64,000 nt of DNA, from positions 1 to 64,000 of the forward strand of contig JAHJOK010000053.1 of NCBI GenBank assembly GCA_018820205.1, in the 5' to 3' direction. The stretch comes from Alphaproteobacteria bacterium (lineage in GTDB: Bacteria > Pseudomonadota > Alphaproteobacteria > Caulobacterales > Caulobacteraceae). Shown one piece after another: positions 20,539-30,517 of this stretch (its first letter is position 1; each line of letters opens with the position of its first letter). Position numbers and translations under genes: made by a program. The notes below the pieces were generated by a model that worked only from the letters and a program-made list of their open reading frames with translations, searched no databases and was not told where the DNA came from.

Positions 20539-22026
20539 TCAACCCTGAACGAAAGGCGTAGCCCCGAGGTTAAGAACGGCGGCGCGAAACGCCTCTCCAC
20601 GCGCCTCGAAATCGGGGAACTGGTCGAAACTGGCGCAGGCGGGGCTGAGCAAGACGACCTGGGGGCCGTCGGTCTCGGCGACTTCGCCCGCGTCGGCGGC
20701 GGCCTGACGGACGGCGGTGGCCATGCCGCGGCAGATCGTATGGGGCACGCCGGACAGGGTGGCGGCGAAATCGGATGCCGCCTCGCCGATCAGATAGGCG
20801 TGGGCGACGCGAGGAAACAGGTCGGATAGTTCGGCGATTCCGCCCTGCTTGGCCCGCCCGCCGGCGATCCAGAAAGACCTGGGATAGGACATCAGGGCCT
20901 GGCGCGCGGCGTCGCCGTTGGTGGCCTTGGAATCGTTGACGAAGCGGACGGGGCCCAGTTCGCCGACGGTCTCCATCCGGTGCGCCAGGCCGGGGAAGGT
21001 CATCAGGCCTTCGACGGCATCGTCGTGCGGGACGTCCAGCGCGCGAGCGGCGGCATAGGCGAAGGCGGCGTTCTGGGCGTTGTGACGGCCCGGCAGGGAT
21101 CGGGCCGTCGACAGGTCGGCGATGGCGATCCCGTCGGCGACCAGTCGGCCCTGGGTGGCGTCGACGATGATGAAACGGCCGGCTTCGAACGCCGCGACCT
21201 GATCGGGTAATCGGTCGGCGATCTGGAGCACGGGAACTCCACCGGTGGGGTCGCTGAAGGAGACCGGCGTGCGGGTGGTGATCGTGGCGACCCGCAGGCG
21301 ACGCGCATTGAGGGCGTTGACGGTGGCCCAGCCCCATTCGTCATCGACCCCGATCAGGGCCGTCTTGTCGGGCGTCATCACCTGAAAGAGCCGGCGCTTG
21401 GCCGCGACATAGCCCTCCATCCCGCCGTGGCGGTCGAGGTGGTCGGGGCTGATGTTGGTCAGGATAGCGACGTCGGGGGCGAAACTGGTGGTCAGGTCCA
21501 GCTGATAGCTGGAGACCTCGATGACATAGACGGCGTCCGGGGTCGGCTCGGGCAGGGCCAGGACGCCGATGCCGATGTTGCCACCGATATGGACGGTCAG
21601 GCCCGCCTGTTTCAGCACCCAGCCGATCAGGGCCGTGGTGGTGGACTTTCCGTTGGTGCCGGTGATGGCGACGACCTTTGGCCGTTCGGTCTCGGGCAGG
21701 GCGGCGACGGCGCGGGCGAACAGTTCGATGTCGCCGATGACGGGAACGCCCGCTTCCCTGGCCTTGTCGACCGTCCAGTGGGGCTTGGGATGGGTCAGGG
21801 GGGCGCCGGGCGACAGGACCAGGGCGGCGAAGCCGGACCAGTCGGCGACGGTCAGGTCTTCGAGCACGAACCCTTCGGCCTCGGCCTGCATCCGGCCCGA
21901 GACGCCGTCGTCCCACAGGATGGGCTCGGCCCCGCCAGCCTTCAGCGCGCGCGCGGCGGTGATGCCCGAGCGGCCCAGGCCGAAGACCGCGACGCGGCGA
22001 CCCTCATAGCCGGGGACGGGGATCAC
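20539..22026 (-). CDS. murD: UDP-N-acetylmuramoylalanine--D-glutamate ligase MurD
   Basis: Adds D-glutamate to UDP-MurNAc-L-Ala. 495 residues from a GTG start. N-terminal RRVAVFGLGRSGITAARAL, ATP loop AITGTNGKSTTTALIGWVL near residue 120, central VYVIEVSSYQLDLTTSFAP and LTNISPDHLDRHGGMEGY, C-terminal FVNDSKATNGDAARQAL. It is somewhat longer than E. coli MurD, as is common in alphaproteobacteria. It is separated from mraY by a 151 bp gap that carries a family 1 repeat pair. Confidence 0.96.
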   Translation of the reverse strand: MIPVPGYEGRRVAVFGLGRSGITAARALKAGGAEPILWDDGVSGRMQAEAEGFVLEDLTVADWSGFAALVLSPGAPLTHPKPHWTVDKAREAGVPVIGDIELFARAVAALPETERPKVVAITGTNGKSTTTALIGWVLKQAGLTVHIGGNIGIGVLALPEPTPDAVYVIEVSSYQLDLTTSFAPDVAILTNISPDHLDRHGGMEGYVAAKRRLFQVMTPDKTALIGVDDEWGWATVNALNARRLRVATITTRTPVSFSDPTGGVPVLQIADRLPDQVAAFEAGRFIIVDATQGRLVADGIAIADLSTARSLPGRHNAQNAAFAYAAARALDVPHDDAVEGLMTFPGLAHRMETVGELGPVRFVNDSKATNGDAARQALMSYPRSFWIAGGRAKQGGIAELSDLFPRVAHAYLIGEAASDFAATLSGVPHTICRGMATAVRQAAADAGEVAETDGPQVVLLSPACASFDQFPDFEARGEAFRAAVLNLGATPFVQG

Positions 22027-22040
22027 ACTGAAACCCCGCT

Positions 22041-22160
22041 CATCCCCGCGAAGGCGGGGACCCAGTACTTTCGTGAAGCAGGCTGCGTGGGATCAGCATC
22101 GGCGGCGAACCGGATTGATCGGATCGCCCACAGAACTGGGTCCCCGCCTTCGCGGGGATG
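22041..22160. repeat. Inverted pair of palindromic repeats, family 1, copy 2 (mraY-murD gap)
   Basis: The same 25 bp unit as at 5017 occurs at 22041-22065 and inverted at 22136-22160. The two arms are perfect complements, with a 70 bp interior. The interior is not clearly related to the one at 5042-5106, so the arms are the conserved element. The pair lies between co-directional dcw genes. Confidence 0.9.
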
Positions 22161-22177
22161 AGCGGAAGGTAAGGGGC

Positions 22178-23287
22178 TCACCGCAGTTTCAGCGTGCTCA
22201 GCCCGATCAGGGCCAGCATGGCGGCGACGATCCAGAAGCGGATGACCACGGTCGATTCCGGCCAGCCCATCTTTTCGAAATGGTGGTGAATCGGGGCCAT
22301 CAGGAAGATGCGCTTCTTGGTGGCCTTGAAATAGGCGACCTGGATCATGACCGAGGCGGCCTCGATCACGAACAGACCGCCGACGATGCCCAGGACCAGC
22401 TCGTGCTTGGTGGCCACGGCCATTGAGCCGAGCGCGCCGCCCAGGGCCAGCGACCCGGTGTCGCCCATGAAGATCTTGGCCGGCGGGGCGTTGTACCACA
22501 GGAACCCCGTGCCCCCGCCGATGATGGCGGCGCAGAAGATGGCCAGTTCGCCCGAGCCCGGCACGTGGTGGACGCCCAGATAGTCGGCGAAGATGAAGTT
22601 TCCGACCAGGTAGGAGATCATGCCGAAGGCGGCGGCGGCCATCATCACCGGCACGATGGCCAACCCGTCGAGGCCGTCGGTCAGGTTCACCGCGTTCGAG
22701 AAGCCCACCATGGTGAAGGCGGCGAAGGCGACGTAGAACCAGCCCACGTTCAGCAGCACGTCCTTGAAGAACGGGAAGGCGATCGAGGTCTCGAGCCCCG
22801 GCGACGTCGGCGAGCGCGTCATCCACAAGACGAACAGCACGCCGGCGATGACCGAGACCACGACCTGGGCGACCAGTTTCTGTTTCGAGGTCAGGCCGGC
22901 CGAGGTCTGTTTGGTGACCTTGGCGTAGTCGTCGATGAAGCCCAGCACGCCGAACGCAGCCGTCACGCCGGAAACGATCCAGATATAGGGGTTGGTCAGG
23001 TCGCCCCACAGGAACACCGCCACGGCGATGCCGGCCAGGATCATCAGACCGCCCATGGTCGGGGTCCCGACCTTGGACAGGTGACTGACGGGGCCGTCGG
23101 ATCGGATCGGCTGGCCCTTGCCCTGCTTGACCCTCATCCAGGCGATGAATCGGCTGCCCATCGCCGTGGCGACGATCATGGCCGTGGCCATGGCCAGGGC
23201 GACGCGCACCGTCTGGTACTGGACCAGGTTGAGCAGAGGATAATCCTGCGCCACATCGGCGTAGTAGAGATACAGCAGATAAAACAT
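22178..23287 (-). CDS. mraY: Phospho-N-acetylmuramoyl-pentapeptide transferase MraY
   Basis: Integral membrane enzyme that makes lipid I from UDP-MurNAc-pentapeptide and undecaprenyl phosphate. 369 residues with about ten membrane helices. Signatures: [25 protein letters not shown] (the catalytic Asp-rich loop), [18 protein letters not shown] and the HHH motif [20 protein letters not shown]. Length is normal. It follows murF after 37 bp. Confidence 0.97.
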   Translation of the reverse strand: MFYLLYLYYADVAQDYPLLNLVQYQTVRVALAMATAMIVATAMGSRFIAWMRVKQGKGQPIRSDGPVSHLSKVGTPTMGGLMILAGIAVAVFLWGDLTNPYIWIVSGVTAAFGVLGFIDDYAKVTKQTSAGLTSKQKLVAQVVVSVIAGVLFVLWMTRSPTSPGLETSIAFPFFKDVLLNVGWFYVAFAAFTMVGFSNAVNLTDGLDGLAIVPVMMAAAAFGMISYLVGNFIFADYLGVHHVPGSGELAIFCAAIIGGGTGFLWYNAPPAKIFMGDTGSLALGGALGSMAVATKHELVLGIVGGLFVIEAASVMIQVAYFKATKKRIFLMAPIHHHFEKMGWPESTVVIRFWIVAAMLALIGLSTLKLR

Positions 23288-23324
23288 TGTTCTTGGCCCC
23301 TATCGGGTCGCGCGCGGCGCTCCC

Positions 23325-24746
23325 CTACTTGAGGGGCGCCTCCCCTGTGGATGTCTCTAGCCGCGCCAACGCCGCCGCGACAAGCGACGCCTTCGACCCG
23401 TTCGAGCCCTTGACCATGACGATGTCGTGCGGTCCGGCGAGGTCGACGGCCTGGGCGGCCAGGTCGGCGGCGGCCTCGGCCCAGACGCCCCGACGTTCGG
23501 GGCTTATCGCGTCGTACAGATGGCGCATCCGGGGACCGGCCGCGTGGACCACGTCGATCGCAGCGGCCTCGATCGCGGCGGCCAGACCCGCGTGCAGAGC
23601 CACGGACTGGTCGCCCAGTTCCAGCATGTCGGTCAGGACGACGACGCGGCGCCCGCCGCGCTCGACCGGCTTGACGCCGAGCGAGAGGAAACCCGCCTTC
23701 ATCGACAGAGGGTTGGCGTTGTAGCTTTCGTCGATCAGGGTGAAGGCCCCGCGCGGAATGTGGACGGTGCGAATCTCGCCCCGGCCCTTCAGCGGCTGGA
23801 ACGCGCCGAGCGCGGCCAGCGCGGTTTCAACCGGGACGTCCAGCGCATCCAGCATCAGGATGACGGCCAGACTGTTCAGGCCCCAGTGGAAGCCCGACTG
23901 TTTCAGCGGAAAGACGTGGCGCCGGCCATAGACGTCGGCCGTGACGCGGGCGCCGTCCGGTCCCGGTGTGAAGTCGATCAGGCGAGCGTCGTGGAACGGC
24001 TCGGACCCGAAGGTCGCGACACGGGCGCCGACGTGGAGCGCTGCCTGATGCAGGATCTCGACCCAGGGGTTGTCGCCGTTGATGACCGCCAGACCGCCGG
24101 GGCCGAGCCCCTGGAAGATAGCGGCCTTCTCTCTGGCCACGCCCGCTTCGCCGTCGGCGAAGGCCTCGATGTGGACCGGGCCCACAGTGGTGACGCAGGC
24201 GGCGTGCGGCTGGACCATTTTCGCCAGCGGGCCGATCTCGCCCGGCGCGTTCATGCCGATCTCGAACACGGCGCGTTCGACGGACGGATGCATGCGGGCC
24301 AGCGTCAGGGGCACGCCGATATGGTTGTTGTAGCTCTTGATCGAGGCGTGCGCGGGCCCGGCGAGGTCGAGACCTGCCTTGATCGCCTGGGTCACGCTGG
24401 TCTTGCCGACGCTGCCGGTGACGGCGCCGCGGCGGACGTGGGGCGCGCGGTCGCGCGCGGCGGCGCCGAGGGCCTCCAGACCGCGCAGGGTGTCAGGGAC
24501 GACGATGCAGGGGCCGCCGTCGACCGGCCGTTCGACAAGCGCGCCCGAGGCCCCGGCTGCGAAGGCGGTCGCGGCGAAGTCGTGACCGTCGCGCGCGCCC
24601 TTCAGGGCCAGGAACAGGTCGCCCGGACCGATCTCGCGGCTGTTGTAGGTCAGGCCCGAGGCGTCAAAGACGCCGCCCTCGATCCGCCCTCCGGTCGCGA
24701 CGGCAATCTCTTGAGCCGTCCAGAGAGGCGTCGTCGTGTCAGGCAT
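23325..24746 (-). CDS. murF: UDP-MurNAc-tripeptide--D-Ala-D-Ala ligase MurF
   Basis: Adds the D-Ala-D-Ala made by Ddl, completing the cytoplasmic pentapeptide precursor. 473 residues: N-terminal GLTYNSREIGPGDLFLALKG, ATP loop AVTGSVGKTSVTQAIKAGL (Ser where many have Thr), ERAVFEIGMNAPGEIGPL in the central domain, and IDESYNANPLSMKAGFLSL at the C-terminal domain. The ATG at 24746 overlaps murE by 8 bp, so translation is coupled. Confidence 0.96.
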   Translation of the reverse strand: MPDTTTPLWTAQEIAVATGGRIEGGVFDASGLTYNSREIGPGDLFLALKGARDGHDFAATAFAAGASGALVERPVDGGPCIVVPDTLRGLEALGAAARDRAPHVRRGAVTGSVGKTSVTQAIKAGLDLAGPAHASIKSYNNHIGVPLTLARMHPSVERAVFEIGMNAPGEIGPLAKMVQPHAACVTTVGPVHIEAFADGEAGVAREKAAIFQGLGPGGLAVINGDNPWVEILHQAALHVGARVATFGSEPFHDARLIDFTPGPDGARVTADVYGRRHVFPLKQSGFHWGLNSLAVILMLDALDVPVETALAALGAFQPLKGRGEIRTVHIPRGAFTLIDESYNANPLSMKAGFLSLGVKPVERGGRRVVVLTDMLELGDQSVALHAGLAAAIEAAAIDVVHAAGPRMRHLYDAISPERRGVWAEAAADLAAQAVDLAGPHDIVMVKGSNGSKASLVAAALARLETSTGEAPLK

Positions 24747-26190
24747 CTACGCGCAAGGCCTCGGCGAGTTCGGTGGCGTCGTCGAATGGGTGAGTCGTCC
24801 CGCCCACGATCTGACCCTGTTCATGCCCTTTTCCGGCGACCACGACTACATCTCCGTCACGCATCATGCCGGTCGCCTCGCGAATGGCGGCGCGGCGGTC
24901 GCCGATCTCCAGCGCAAAGGGGCAGCCGGTGCGGACCTGGGCGCGGATCGCCTCCGGGTCTTCCGAGCGGGGATTGTCGTCGGTGACGATAGCGATGTCG
25001 GCCAGACGTCCGGCGATTTCCCCCATCAGAGGACGCTTGCCCTTGTCGCGGTCGCCGCCGGCGCCGAAGACGACGATCAGGCGGCCGGTGGCGTGGGGGC
25101 GCAGAGCCTTGAGCACGGTTTCCAGACCGTCCGGAGTGTGGGCGTAGTCGACATAGGCCTCGCCCTTGCCGCCCGAGATGCGCTGGAGACGGCCGGCGGC
25201 GCCGGTGATCTTTTCCAGGGCCTGAATGACACGGGTCGGGTCTTCGCCGGCGGCGATGCACAGGCCGGCGGCGACGAGAGCATTCGATGCCTGAAAGCCG
25301 CCGGCCAGCGGCAACAGGATGTCGTGCTGTTCGCCGCGCACGTCGAGGATCAGCCGCTGGCCCTCGGGCGTCGCGCGGCGTTCGACCAGCGACAGATCGC
25401 GCCCGCGTTCGCCCACCCCCATGACGCCCAGGCCCGACATGATCGAGGCGGCGGCGAAGGCGTTGTAGGCGTCTGAGTCGGCGTTCAGAACGGCGGTTCG
25501 CCCGCGTGGCAGCAGGGTGTCGAACAGACGCAGCTTGGCCTGCCGGTAGGCCTCCATGTCGCCGTGATAGTCGAGGTGGTCCTGGGTCAGGTTGGTGAAG
25601 GCGGCGGCCTTCAGCGTCACGCCGTCCAGACGACGCTGGTCGATGCCGTGGGACGAAGCCTCCAGCGCCAGATGGGTGACGGCGCCCTCCGCCAGTGTGG
25701 CCAGCAGCCGTGCGGCGTCGCCGGCGTCGGGGCTGGTCAGGCCGGGCGGGGTCAGGCTCTCCGTCTTCGCGCCGCACTGGGCGACGACGCCCAGGGTGCC
25801 CATGCTGGCGGCCTTGAGGCCGAGCGCGGCCCAGATCTGGCGACAGAAGGCGGCGACCGAGGTCTTGCCGTTGGTGCCGGTGACGGCGACGCAGGTGGCG
25901 GGCTGGGCGCCGTAGAAGCCTCGGGCGGCGATCGCATAGGCCCGCCGCACATCCCCGGACCGGACCAGCAAGGGCGCGACGCCGTCGGGCGTATCCTGCG
26001 GGGCCAATACAGCTACGGCCCCCTGGGACAGGGCCTGGGGGATGAAGGCGCGACCGTCGGCCGCCGTTCCCGGCAAGGCCACGAACAACGACCCGGACGC
26101 CACCTTGCGGCTGTCGGCGGTGACCCCGCTGATCATCGGATCGGAGGCGACGTCGCGCCGGAGCAGGTCGGACAGGCGGATCGCGCTCAT
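24739..26190 (-). CDS. murE: UDP-MurNAc-L-Ala-D-Glu--meso-diaminopimelate ligase MurE
   Basis: Adds meso-diaminopimelate as the third stem residue. 483 residues: GVTADSRKVASGSLFVALPG, ATP loop AVTGTNGKTSVAAFCRQIW, HLALEASSHGIDQRRLDGV, TNLTQDHLDYHGDMEAYRQAK, and the meso-DAP specificity motif DNPR in TDDNPRSEDPEAIRAQV. DNPR indicates DAP rather than lysine, as expected for a Gram-negative. Start overlaps the ftsI stop (ATGA). Confidence 0.97.
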   Translation of the reverse strand: MSAIRLSDLLRRDVASDPMISGVTADSRKVASGSLFVALPGTAADGRAFIPQALSQGAVAVLAPQDTPDGVAPLLVRSGDVRRAYAIAARGFYGAQPATCVAVTGTNGKTSVAAFCRQIWAALGLKAASMGTLGVVAQCGAKTESLTPPGLTSPDAGDAARLLATLAEGAVTHLALEASSHGIDQRRLDGVTLKAAAFTNLTQDHLDYHGDMEAYRQAKLRLFDTLLPRGRTAVLNADSDAYNAFAAASIMSGLGVMGVGERGRDLSLVERRATPEGQRLILDVRGEQHDILLPLAGGFQASNALVAAGLCIAAGEDPTRVIQALEKITGAAGRLQRISGGKGEAYVDYAHTPDGLETVLKALRPHATGRLIVVFGAGGDRDKGKRPLMGEIAGRLADIAIVTDDNPRSEDPEAIRAQVRTGCPFALEIGDRRAAIREATGMMRDGDVVVVAGKGHEQGQIVGGTTHPFDDATELAEALRVDA

Positions 26191-27938
26191 CGGGCGACCT
26201 CGGCCGCGACCGGCGGATCGACGCGGCGCTGGACCCCCAGGAAGCCGGCGATGCGGTCAACCACGCGCCCCACCACGGGCGCGGCGATGGCGCCGCCCAG
26301 ACGCGACCCCTCGCCGGGCTCATCAATGAGGACGAAGATCACATAACGCTGGGCGTCGTCCGGACCGTCAGCCGGAAAGACGGCGGCGAAGGAGCCGACG
26401 CCGTGCCTGGCGTCATAGCGGCCGTCGACCAGCTTGTTGGCCGAGCCGGTCTTGCCGCCGACGCGCAGACCCGCCGCATCCGCCTGGCCGCCCGATCCGC
26501 GCAGAACGTTGGCGCGCATCAGTTCGCGGATCGAGGCCGAGGTCTGGGGGCTGACCACGCGGCGTCCCTCGGCGCCCGTTCCGCCGACCCGCAGGGACAG
26601 CGGGCGGAACACGCCTCCGTTGACCAGCGACACGGTGGCCGCCGTCATCTGCAGCGGGGTGATCATGATGCCGTAGCCGAACGACATCGAGGCGCGGGTG
26701 GAATCCGACCAGTCGCGCGGGCGGCGCGGGCGGGCGCTTTCGTGCAGCTCGATCGGGGCGGCGTCCAGCAGGCCGAAGCGCTGGAAATAGGTGCGCATCG
26801 TGTCGGGGCCCATTTCGACCGCCAGGCGCGAGGTGCCGATGTTGGACGAGTGCAGATAGACCTCTTCCAGCGACAGAATCTTGTTGGTGGCGTGGAAATC
26901 CGAGATGCGGCGGTTGCCGATCATATAGGCTTGGGAGGCGTCGATCATGGTGTCGAGATCGGCCAGGCCGGTGTCGATGGCGGCGGCGACGGTGAAGGTC
27001 TTGAACACCGATCCCATCTCGAAATGGGCCGAAGTGACGCGGTTGAGGGCGGCGGCGTCAGGAGCCGAGCCTCGCCGGTTGGCGTCATAGGTCGGCCAGC
27101 TGGCCATGCCGAGGATTTCGCCGGTCCGGGCGTCGGCGACGACCCCGACCGCACCCTTGGCGGCCGCCTCCGTGGCGGCGACGTCCAGCTCGTTTTCCAG
27201 AATGCCCTGCACCCTGAGGTCGATCGACAGGGGGAAGGTCTCGCCCGCCTCGCCGGCCGCCTTGATCTCGTCGTTGAACGCGAGCTCGGCGCCGGAAATC
27301 CCCTCGCCGCCCGTGTCGGCGATGCCGATCAGATGAACGCCGGACCGGTTCAGCGGATAGACGCGACGATCCTCGGGCTCGAACGACACGCCGCCCAAGG
27401 CCAGGGCGTGGATCGCCTGACGCTCGGTCGGGGTCAGGCCGGGCTGAACGATCAGACGCCGGTCGCCGTTCAGGACGCGACGCAGGCGCTCGACGGAAAT
27501 GCCCGGCATGACGCGACGGATCCGGGTCAGGGCGGCCTCGCGGTCCCAGACCTCGGCCGGATCGATGTAGAGGCCGTAGTGGGTGATGTTGGTGGCCAGC
27601 AACTGGCCGTTGCGGTCCGTCAGGTCCGCCCGACGCAAGGCCCCGGCGACGCTGGCCACGCCGGAGCCGCCCTTGGGCGTCATGAGGGCGGCGTGGGCCG
27701 CGCCCAGGGCCAGGAAGGCGAAGACCCCGGCGAACACCAGCTGGATCAGGAAGATGCGGACGCGGGTGTCCTCTTCCGGACGGGCGTCGGCGCGGGCGCG
27801 TTCGAAGGCGTGCTCGACGAACCAGACCGCCTCGGTGATCCACCGCAGCCAGGGCGAGACGGTCGAGGTCAGGGGCCGTCCGCCAGACCGCGCGGGCGCG
27901 GGCGTCGGGCGATAGGCGCGGTGATCCTGAACGCTCAT
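26187..27938 (-). CDS. ftsI: Septal transpeptidase FtsI (PBP3)
   Basis: Class B penicillin-binding protein that crosslinks septal peptidoglycan with FtsW. 583 residues: basic cytoplasmic tail, one membrane anchor (IFLIQLVFAGVFAFLALGAAH, about residues 62-82), a PBP dimerisation domain, then the transpeptidase domain. Active-site motifs are SVFK in EMGSVFKTFTVAAA, SSN in LHSSNIGTSRLAVE, and KTGS in GGKTGSANKLVDG. Start overlaps the ftsL stop by ATGA. Confidence 0.96.
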   Translation of the reverse strand: MSVQDHRAYRPTPAPARSGGRPLTSTVSPWLRWITEAVWFVEHAFERARADARPEEDTRVRIFLIQLVFAGVFAFLALGAAHAALMTPKGGSGVASVAGALRRADLTDRNGQLLATNITHYGLYIDPAEVWDREAALTRIRRVMPGISVERLRRVLNGDRRLIVQPGLTPTERQAIHALALGGVSFEPEDRRVYPLNRSGVHLIGIADTGGEGISGAELAFNDEIKAAGEAGETFPLSIDLRVQGILENELDVAATEAAAKGAVGVVADARTGEILGMASWPTYDANRRGSAPDAAALNRVTSAHFEMGSVFKTFTVAAAIDTGLADLDTMIDASQAYMIGNRRISDFHATNKILSLEEVYLHSSNIGTSRLAVEMGPDTMRTYFQRFGLLDAAPIELHESARPRRPRDWSDSTRASMSFGYGIMITPLQMTAATVSLVNGGVFRPLSLRVGGTGAEGRRVVSPQTSASIRELMRANVLRGSGGQADAAGLRVGGKTGSANKLVDGRYDARHGVGSFAAVFPADGPDDAQRYVIFVLIDEPGEGSRLGGAIAAPVVGRVVDRIAGFLGVQRRVDPPVAAEVAR

Positions 27939-28318
27939 CGCGCGACTTCCACGGTCGCAGGCGCCGCGTCGGCTGCGGGGGCCGGCGGCGCAGGCGCAGG
28001 CTTCAGAGCCGCGAGCGCATCCTCATCGGCGTGGCGCTTCATCTCGACAGGGGCCAAACCTGCGTCGCGCGACAGGGCTTCCAGCCGACCGGGCCGTTCC
28101 AGCCGGGCGGCCTCGGCCCGCAGCAGGCGGACGCGCTGACTATTGACCGCGATCTGGCGCTCCAGTTGGCCGATGGCGGCGCTTTCGCGCGCGGCGGCGG
28201 CCTTGGCGACATAGACCGAGAAGACCATGGCGGCGACGCAAACAAGGCCGATGATCTCGATCCAGCGGATGCCGCGTATCTTCCAGTCGAACAGGCGCTG
28301 GACCGGATTGCGGGTCAT
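27935..28318 (-). CDS. ftsL: Cell division protein FtsL (FtsL-like)
   Basis: Small bitopic divisome protein that partners FtsB/FtsQ and regulates FtsWI. 127 residues from the ATG at 28318, which overlaps the rsmH stop (ATGA). One membrane helix ([21 protein letters not shown]) is followed by a short coiled coil ([21 protein letters not shown]) and an Ala/Pro-rich tail. Sequence identity in this family is low, so the call rests mainly on topology and on its invariant place between rsmH and ftsI. Confidence 0.82.
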   Translation of the reverse strand: MTRNPVQRLFDWKIRGIRWIEIIGLVCVAAMVFSVYVAKAAAARESAAIGQLERQIAVNSQRVRLLRAEAARLERPGRLEALSRDAGLAPVEMKRHADEDALAALKPAPAPPAPAADAAPATVEVAR

Positions 28319-29277
28319 GCGGCCGCCTCCCACGGGGACGCTTTCCAGGGGGGGGCGTCGGTGCGGACGGCGGCGCGCAGCTTGGCCGAGCGGGCGCGGG
28401 GATTGGCGGCCAGTTCGGCCTCGCCCGCCTCGCGCGCGCCCTTGAACTGAAGCGTGAAGCTGGGCTTGCGGGTCTCGATGGCGACGGGGGCGTGGCGCGA
28501 TCCGCCGGGCGCATTGCCGGTGCGCTCGGTCAGGAACGCCTTCACGATCCGATCTTCCAGCGAATGGAAGGTGACCACGGCCAGACGCCCGCCTGGCGAC
28601 AGGGTGCGTTCGGCCGCCTCGAGCCCTGCGGTCAGTTCGCCCAGCTCGTCGTTCACGGCGATGCGCAGGGCCTGGAAGGCGCGGGTGGCCGGATGGGTCG
28701 GGGCGCCGCGTCGACCGCCGAGGGCCTTTTCGACGACATCGGCGAGGTCGAGGGTGCGGCTGAACGGCTGGCTCACCCGGCGACGCAGGATGGCGGTGGC
28801 GATCCGGCCGGACTGACGCTCATCGCCGTACTGTTTCAAGATGTGAGCCAGCGGCCCGTGATCCCAGCCGTTGACGATGTCGGCGGCGCTCTCGCCTTCG
28901 CTGGACATGCGCATGTCCAGCGGCCCGTCGCGCATGAAGGAAAAGCCGCGCTCGGCCTCGTCCAGCTGCATGGAGGAGACGCCGATGTCGAAGACGACGC
29001 CGTCCAGTCGGGCCTTGCTGGTCTCGACGAAGGCGCCGGACAGGCCGGAGAAGGCGGTGCGGACGAGCTGGAACTTGCCGGGGAAGTCGTTGGCGACGGC
29101 CTCGGCGTGGCGCTGGACCGTCGGGTCGCGGTCTAGGGCGATGACCTCGGCGCCGGTCGCGAGAATGGCGCGGGTGTAGCCGCCGGCGCCGAAGGTGGCG
29201 TCGATCACGACATCGCCGGCCTTCGGGGCCAGGGCCTCGATGACCTCATCCAGCAGGACGGGAGCGTGCGGGCTCAT
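28315..29277 (-). CDS. rsmH: 16S rRNA (cytosine-1402-N4)-methyltransferase RsmH
   Basis: Methylates C1402 in the decoding centre of 16S rRNA (formerly MraW). 320 residues from the ATG at 29277 ([16 protein letters not shown]); a longer in-frame reading runs through mraZ and is not real. Motifs: [17 protein letters not shown] for SAM binding, [36 protein letters not shown] and [16 protein letters not shown]. The start overlaps the mraZ stop (ATGA), the usual mraZ-rsmH coupling. Confidence 0.97.
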   Translation of the reverse strand: MSPHAPVLLDEVIEALAPKAGDVVIDATFGAGGYTRAILATGAEVIALDRDPTVQRHAEAVANDFPGKFQLVRTAFSGLSGAFVETSKARLDGVVFDIGVSSMQLDEAERGFSFMRDGPLDMRMSSEGESAADIVNGWDHGPLAHILKQYGDERQSGRIATAILRRRVSQPFSRTLDLADVVEKALGGRRGAPTHPATRAFQALRIAVNDELGELTAGLEAAERTLSPGGRLAVVTFHSLEDRIVKAFLTERTGNAPGGSRHAPVAIETRKPSFTLQFKGAREAGEAELAANPRARSAKLRAAVRTDAPPWKASPWEAAA

Positions 29278-29741
29278 GCGTCGTTGCCCGGCATGCGGCG
29301 ACGGGCCGTGTCGCCCCGCTCGCGCATGGCCTTCTTCGCCAGGGCGCGGCGTTCGTCCTTGCGGGCGTTCCAGCGCGCGCGGTCCCAGATCTGGAAGCGT
29401 GGCCCCAGGCCGACGATGACCACATCCTCGCCCAGGCCGGCCTCCTGACACAGGGCCTCGGACAGGGTGATGCGGCCGCCGCCGTCGTAGGCGAGCTGTT
29501 TCTGACCGGCATAGACGGTTTCTTCGAGCGCGGTGCGCCAGTCGTCGCCGAACGGAAGGGCCTCGATCATGGCGACGTATTCGGCCATCAGCTTGTCGCC
29601 GCCCGCTTCCAGACAATCGGACTCGACCGAGAAGAAGCAGAACACGCCGAGTTCAGCGCCGTTGTCAGAGGTGCGGAACTCCTGCGGGATCAGGAGACGG
29701 CGCTTGCCGTCCAGCTGTTTCTCGTAGGTCGAGAGGAACAC
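29274..29741 (-). CDS. mraZ: Transcriptional regulator MraZ
   Basis: DNA-binding protein with two AbrB/SpoVT-like swapped-hairpin repeats; it regulates its own dcw operon. 155 residues: first repeat [23 protein letters not shown], second repeat near [20 protein letters not shown]. It is the first gene of the dcw cluster. Its upstream region carries four TGGG repeats at exact 10 bp spacing, the known MraZ operator layout, so it is very probably autoregulated. Confidence 0.96.
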   Translation of the reverse strand: MFLSTYEKQLDGKRRLLIPQEFRTSDNGAELGVFCFFSVESDCLEAGGDKLMAEYVAMIEALPFGDDWRTALEETVYAGQKQLAYDGGGRITLSEALCQEAGLGEDVVIVGLGPRFQIWDRARWNARKDERRALAKKAMRERGDTARRRMPGNDA

Positions 29742-30133
29742 GCCTGCCCTATTCGGACCCGTCGGTCCGCCCCTGAATCCACCCTCGCGCCTGAAATGCC
29801 GACGCCGCCGATCCCCATATCGCTGAAATGGGATAGCATGGGATCAGATGGGTCTCAATGGGAATAGTTGACGAGATTTAACCACGTTCGAGGTGTTGCG
29901 CGTCGCCTACACTGTCAAATTTAGAACATACACAGAACACGATAAGTATTAACAGGCTGTGGGAAGTGTGCGGCGCCATTCCGTCGAAGGGGTTAACGGC
30001 GACAAGAGCCCCTGCGTCCCCGCGAAGAGGCGCAACGCCACCTCCCCATCGCCTGCGGCGACAGAGAGGAGACGCCGGGCTCAAGCAGCGAGCCGCCGCG
30101 CGGCAAGCGGTAGCCCCCTTAAAAAGGAAAAAT
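29742..30133. other. Non-coding stretch between mraZ and rnpB
   Basis: 392 bp with no convincing gene. It holds the mraZ control region with the MraZ operator, an AT-richer part (29865-29960) unlike the surrounding GC-rich DNA, and next to rnpB a purine/pyrimidine run (30118-30133, reading TTTTTCCTTTTT on the minus strand) that may end the RNase P transcript. Open frames here are short, lack start signals and overlap rnpB. Confidence 0.6.
29829..29863. promoter_or_regulatory. MraZ operator: four TGGG(A/T) repeats at 10 bp spacing
   Basis: TGGGA at 29829-29833, TGGGA at 29839-29843, TGGGT at 29849-29853 and TGGGA at 29859-29863, read on the plus strand and each exactly 10 bp after the last. 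In E. coli MraZ binds TGGGN direct repeats separated by 5 nt. The block lies 88-122 bp upstream of the mraZ start. The repeats read TGGG on the strand opposite to mraZ. Confidence 0.85.
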
Positions 30134-30511
30134 GCCAGACGGCCTGTAAGCCGGGTTCTGTCCCGTCCGAAGACGGTGACGATCATTCCTCTGGACCGCC
30201 CATCGCTGGACGGTTCTCGCGACCTACCCGGACGCCTCGGCCGGTGAACCCTGCGACCGAAGTCGCGCGACGTCCCTATTCGGTCTTGCTCCAGGCGGGG
30301 CTTGCCATGCCGTCGCTGTTGCCAGAGACGCGGTGGGCTCTTACCCCACCCTTTCACCCTTACCCGCGCCGAAACGCAGGAGGTTTGCTTTCTGTGGCGC
30401 TATCCCTCGGGTCACCCCGGGCGGGCGTTACCCGCCGCCTTTTCACCGTGGAGCCCGGACTTTCCTCGACGAGAGCAAGTCCCGCCGCGACCGCCCGGCC
30501 GTCTGGCGGAG
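30134..30511 (-). ncRNA. rnpB: RNase P RNA (bacterial type A)
   Basis: Catalytic RNA that matures tRNA 5' ends. On the minus strand it carries the universal GAGGAAAGTCCGGGCTCC segment (near 30452-30469) and, near its 3' end, ACAGAACCCGGCTTACAGGC. The terminal helix P1 is visible: 30498-30508 pairs perfectly with 30134-30144 (GGCCGTCTGGC with GCCAGACGGCC), which sets the ends to within a few bases. Total length near 378 nt fits a type A alphaproteobacterial RNA. Confidence 0.96.
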
Positions 30512-30517
30512 GCTAGG

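Noticed and set aside
26403..28139. Long plus-strand open frame opposite ftsI and ftsL
   Set aside because: Low-complexity Gly/Ala/Arg/Asp sequence with no motif; ftsI and ftsL on the other strand have all expected motifs and operon overlaps.
29868..29884. TTAA-N6-TCAAC upstream of the MraZ boxes as a CtrA site
   Set aside because: Spacing is 6 rather than 7 and the right half is mismatched; too weak beside the good boxes at fliF and ftsZ.
29878..30516. Several overlapping open frames across 29.9-30.5 kb
   Set aside because: The region is RNase P RNA plus the mraZ control region; the frames lack start signals and protein-like composition.
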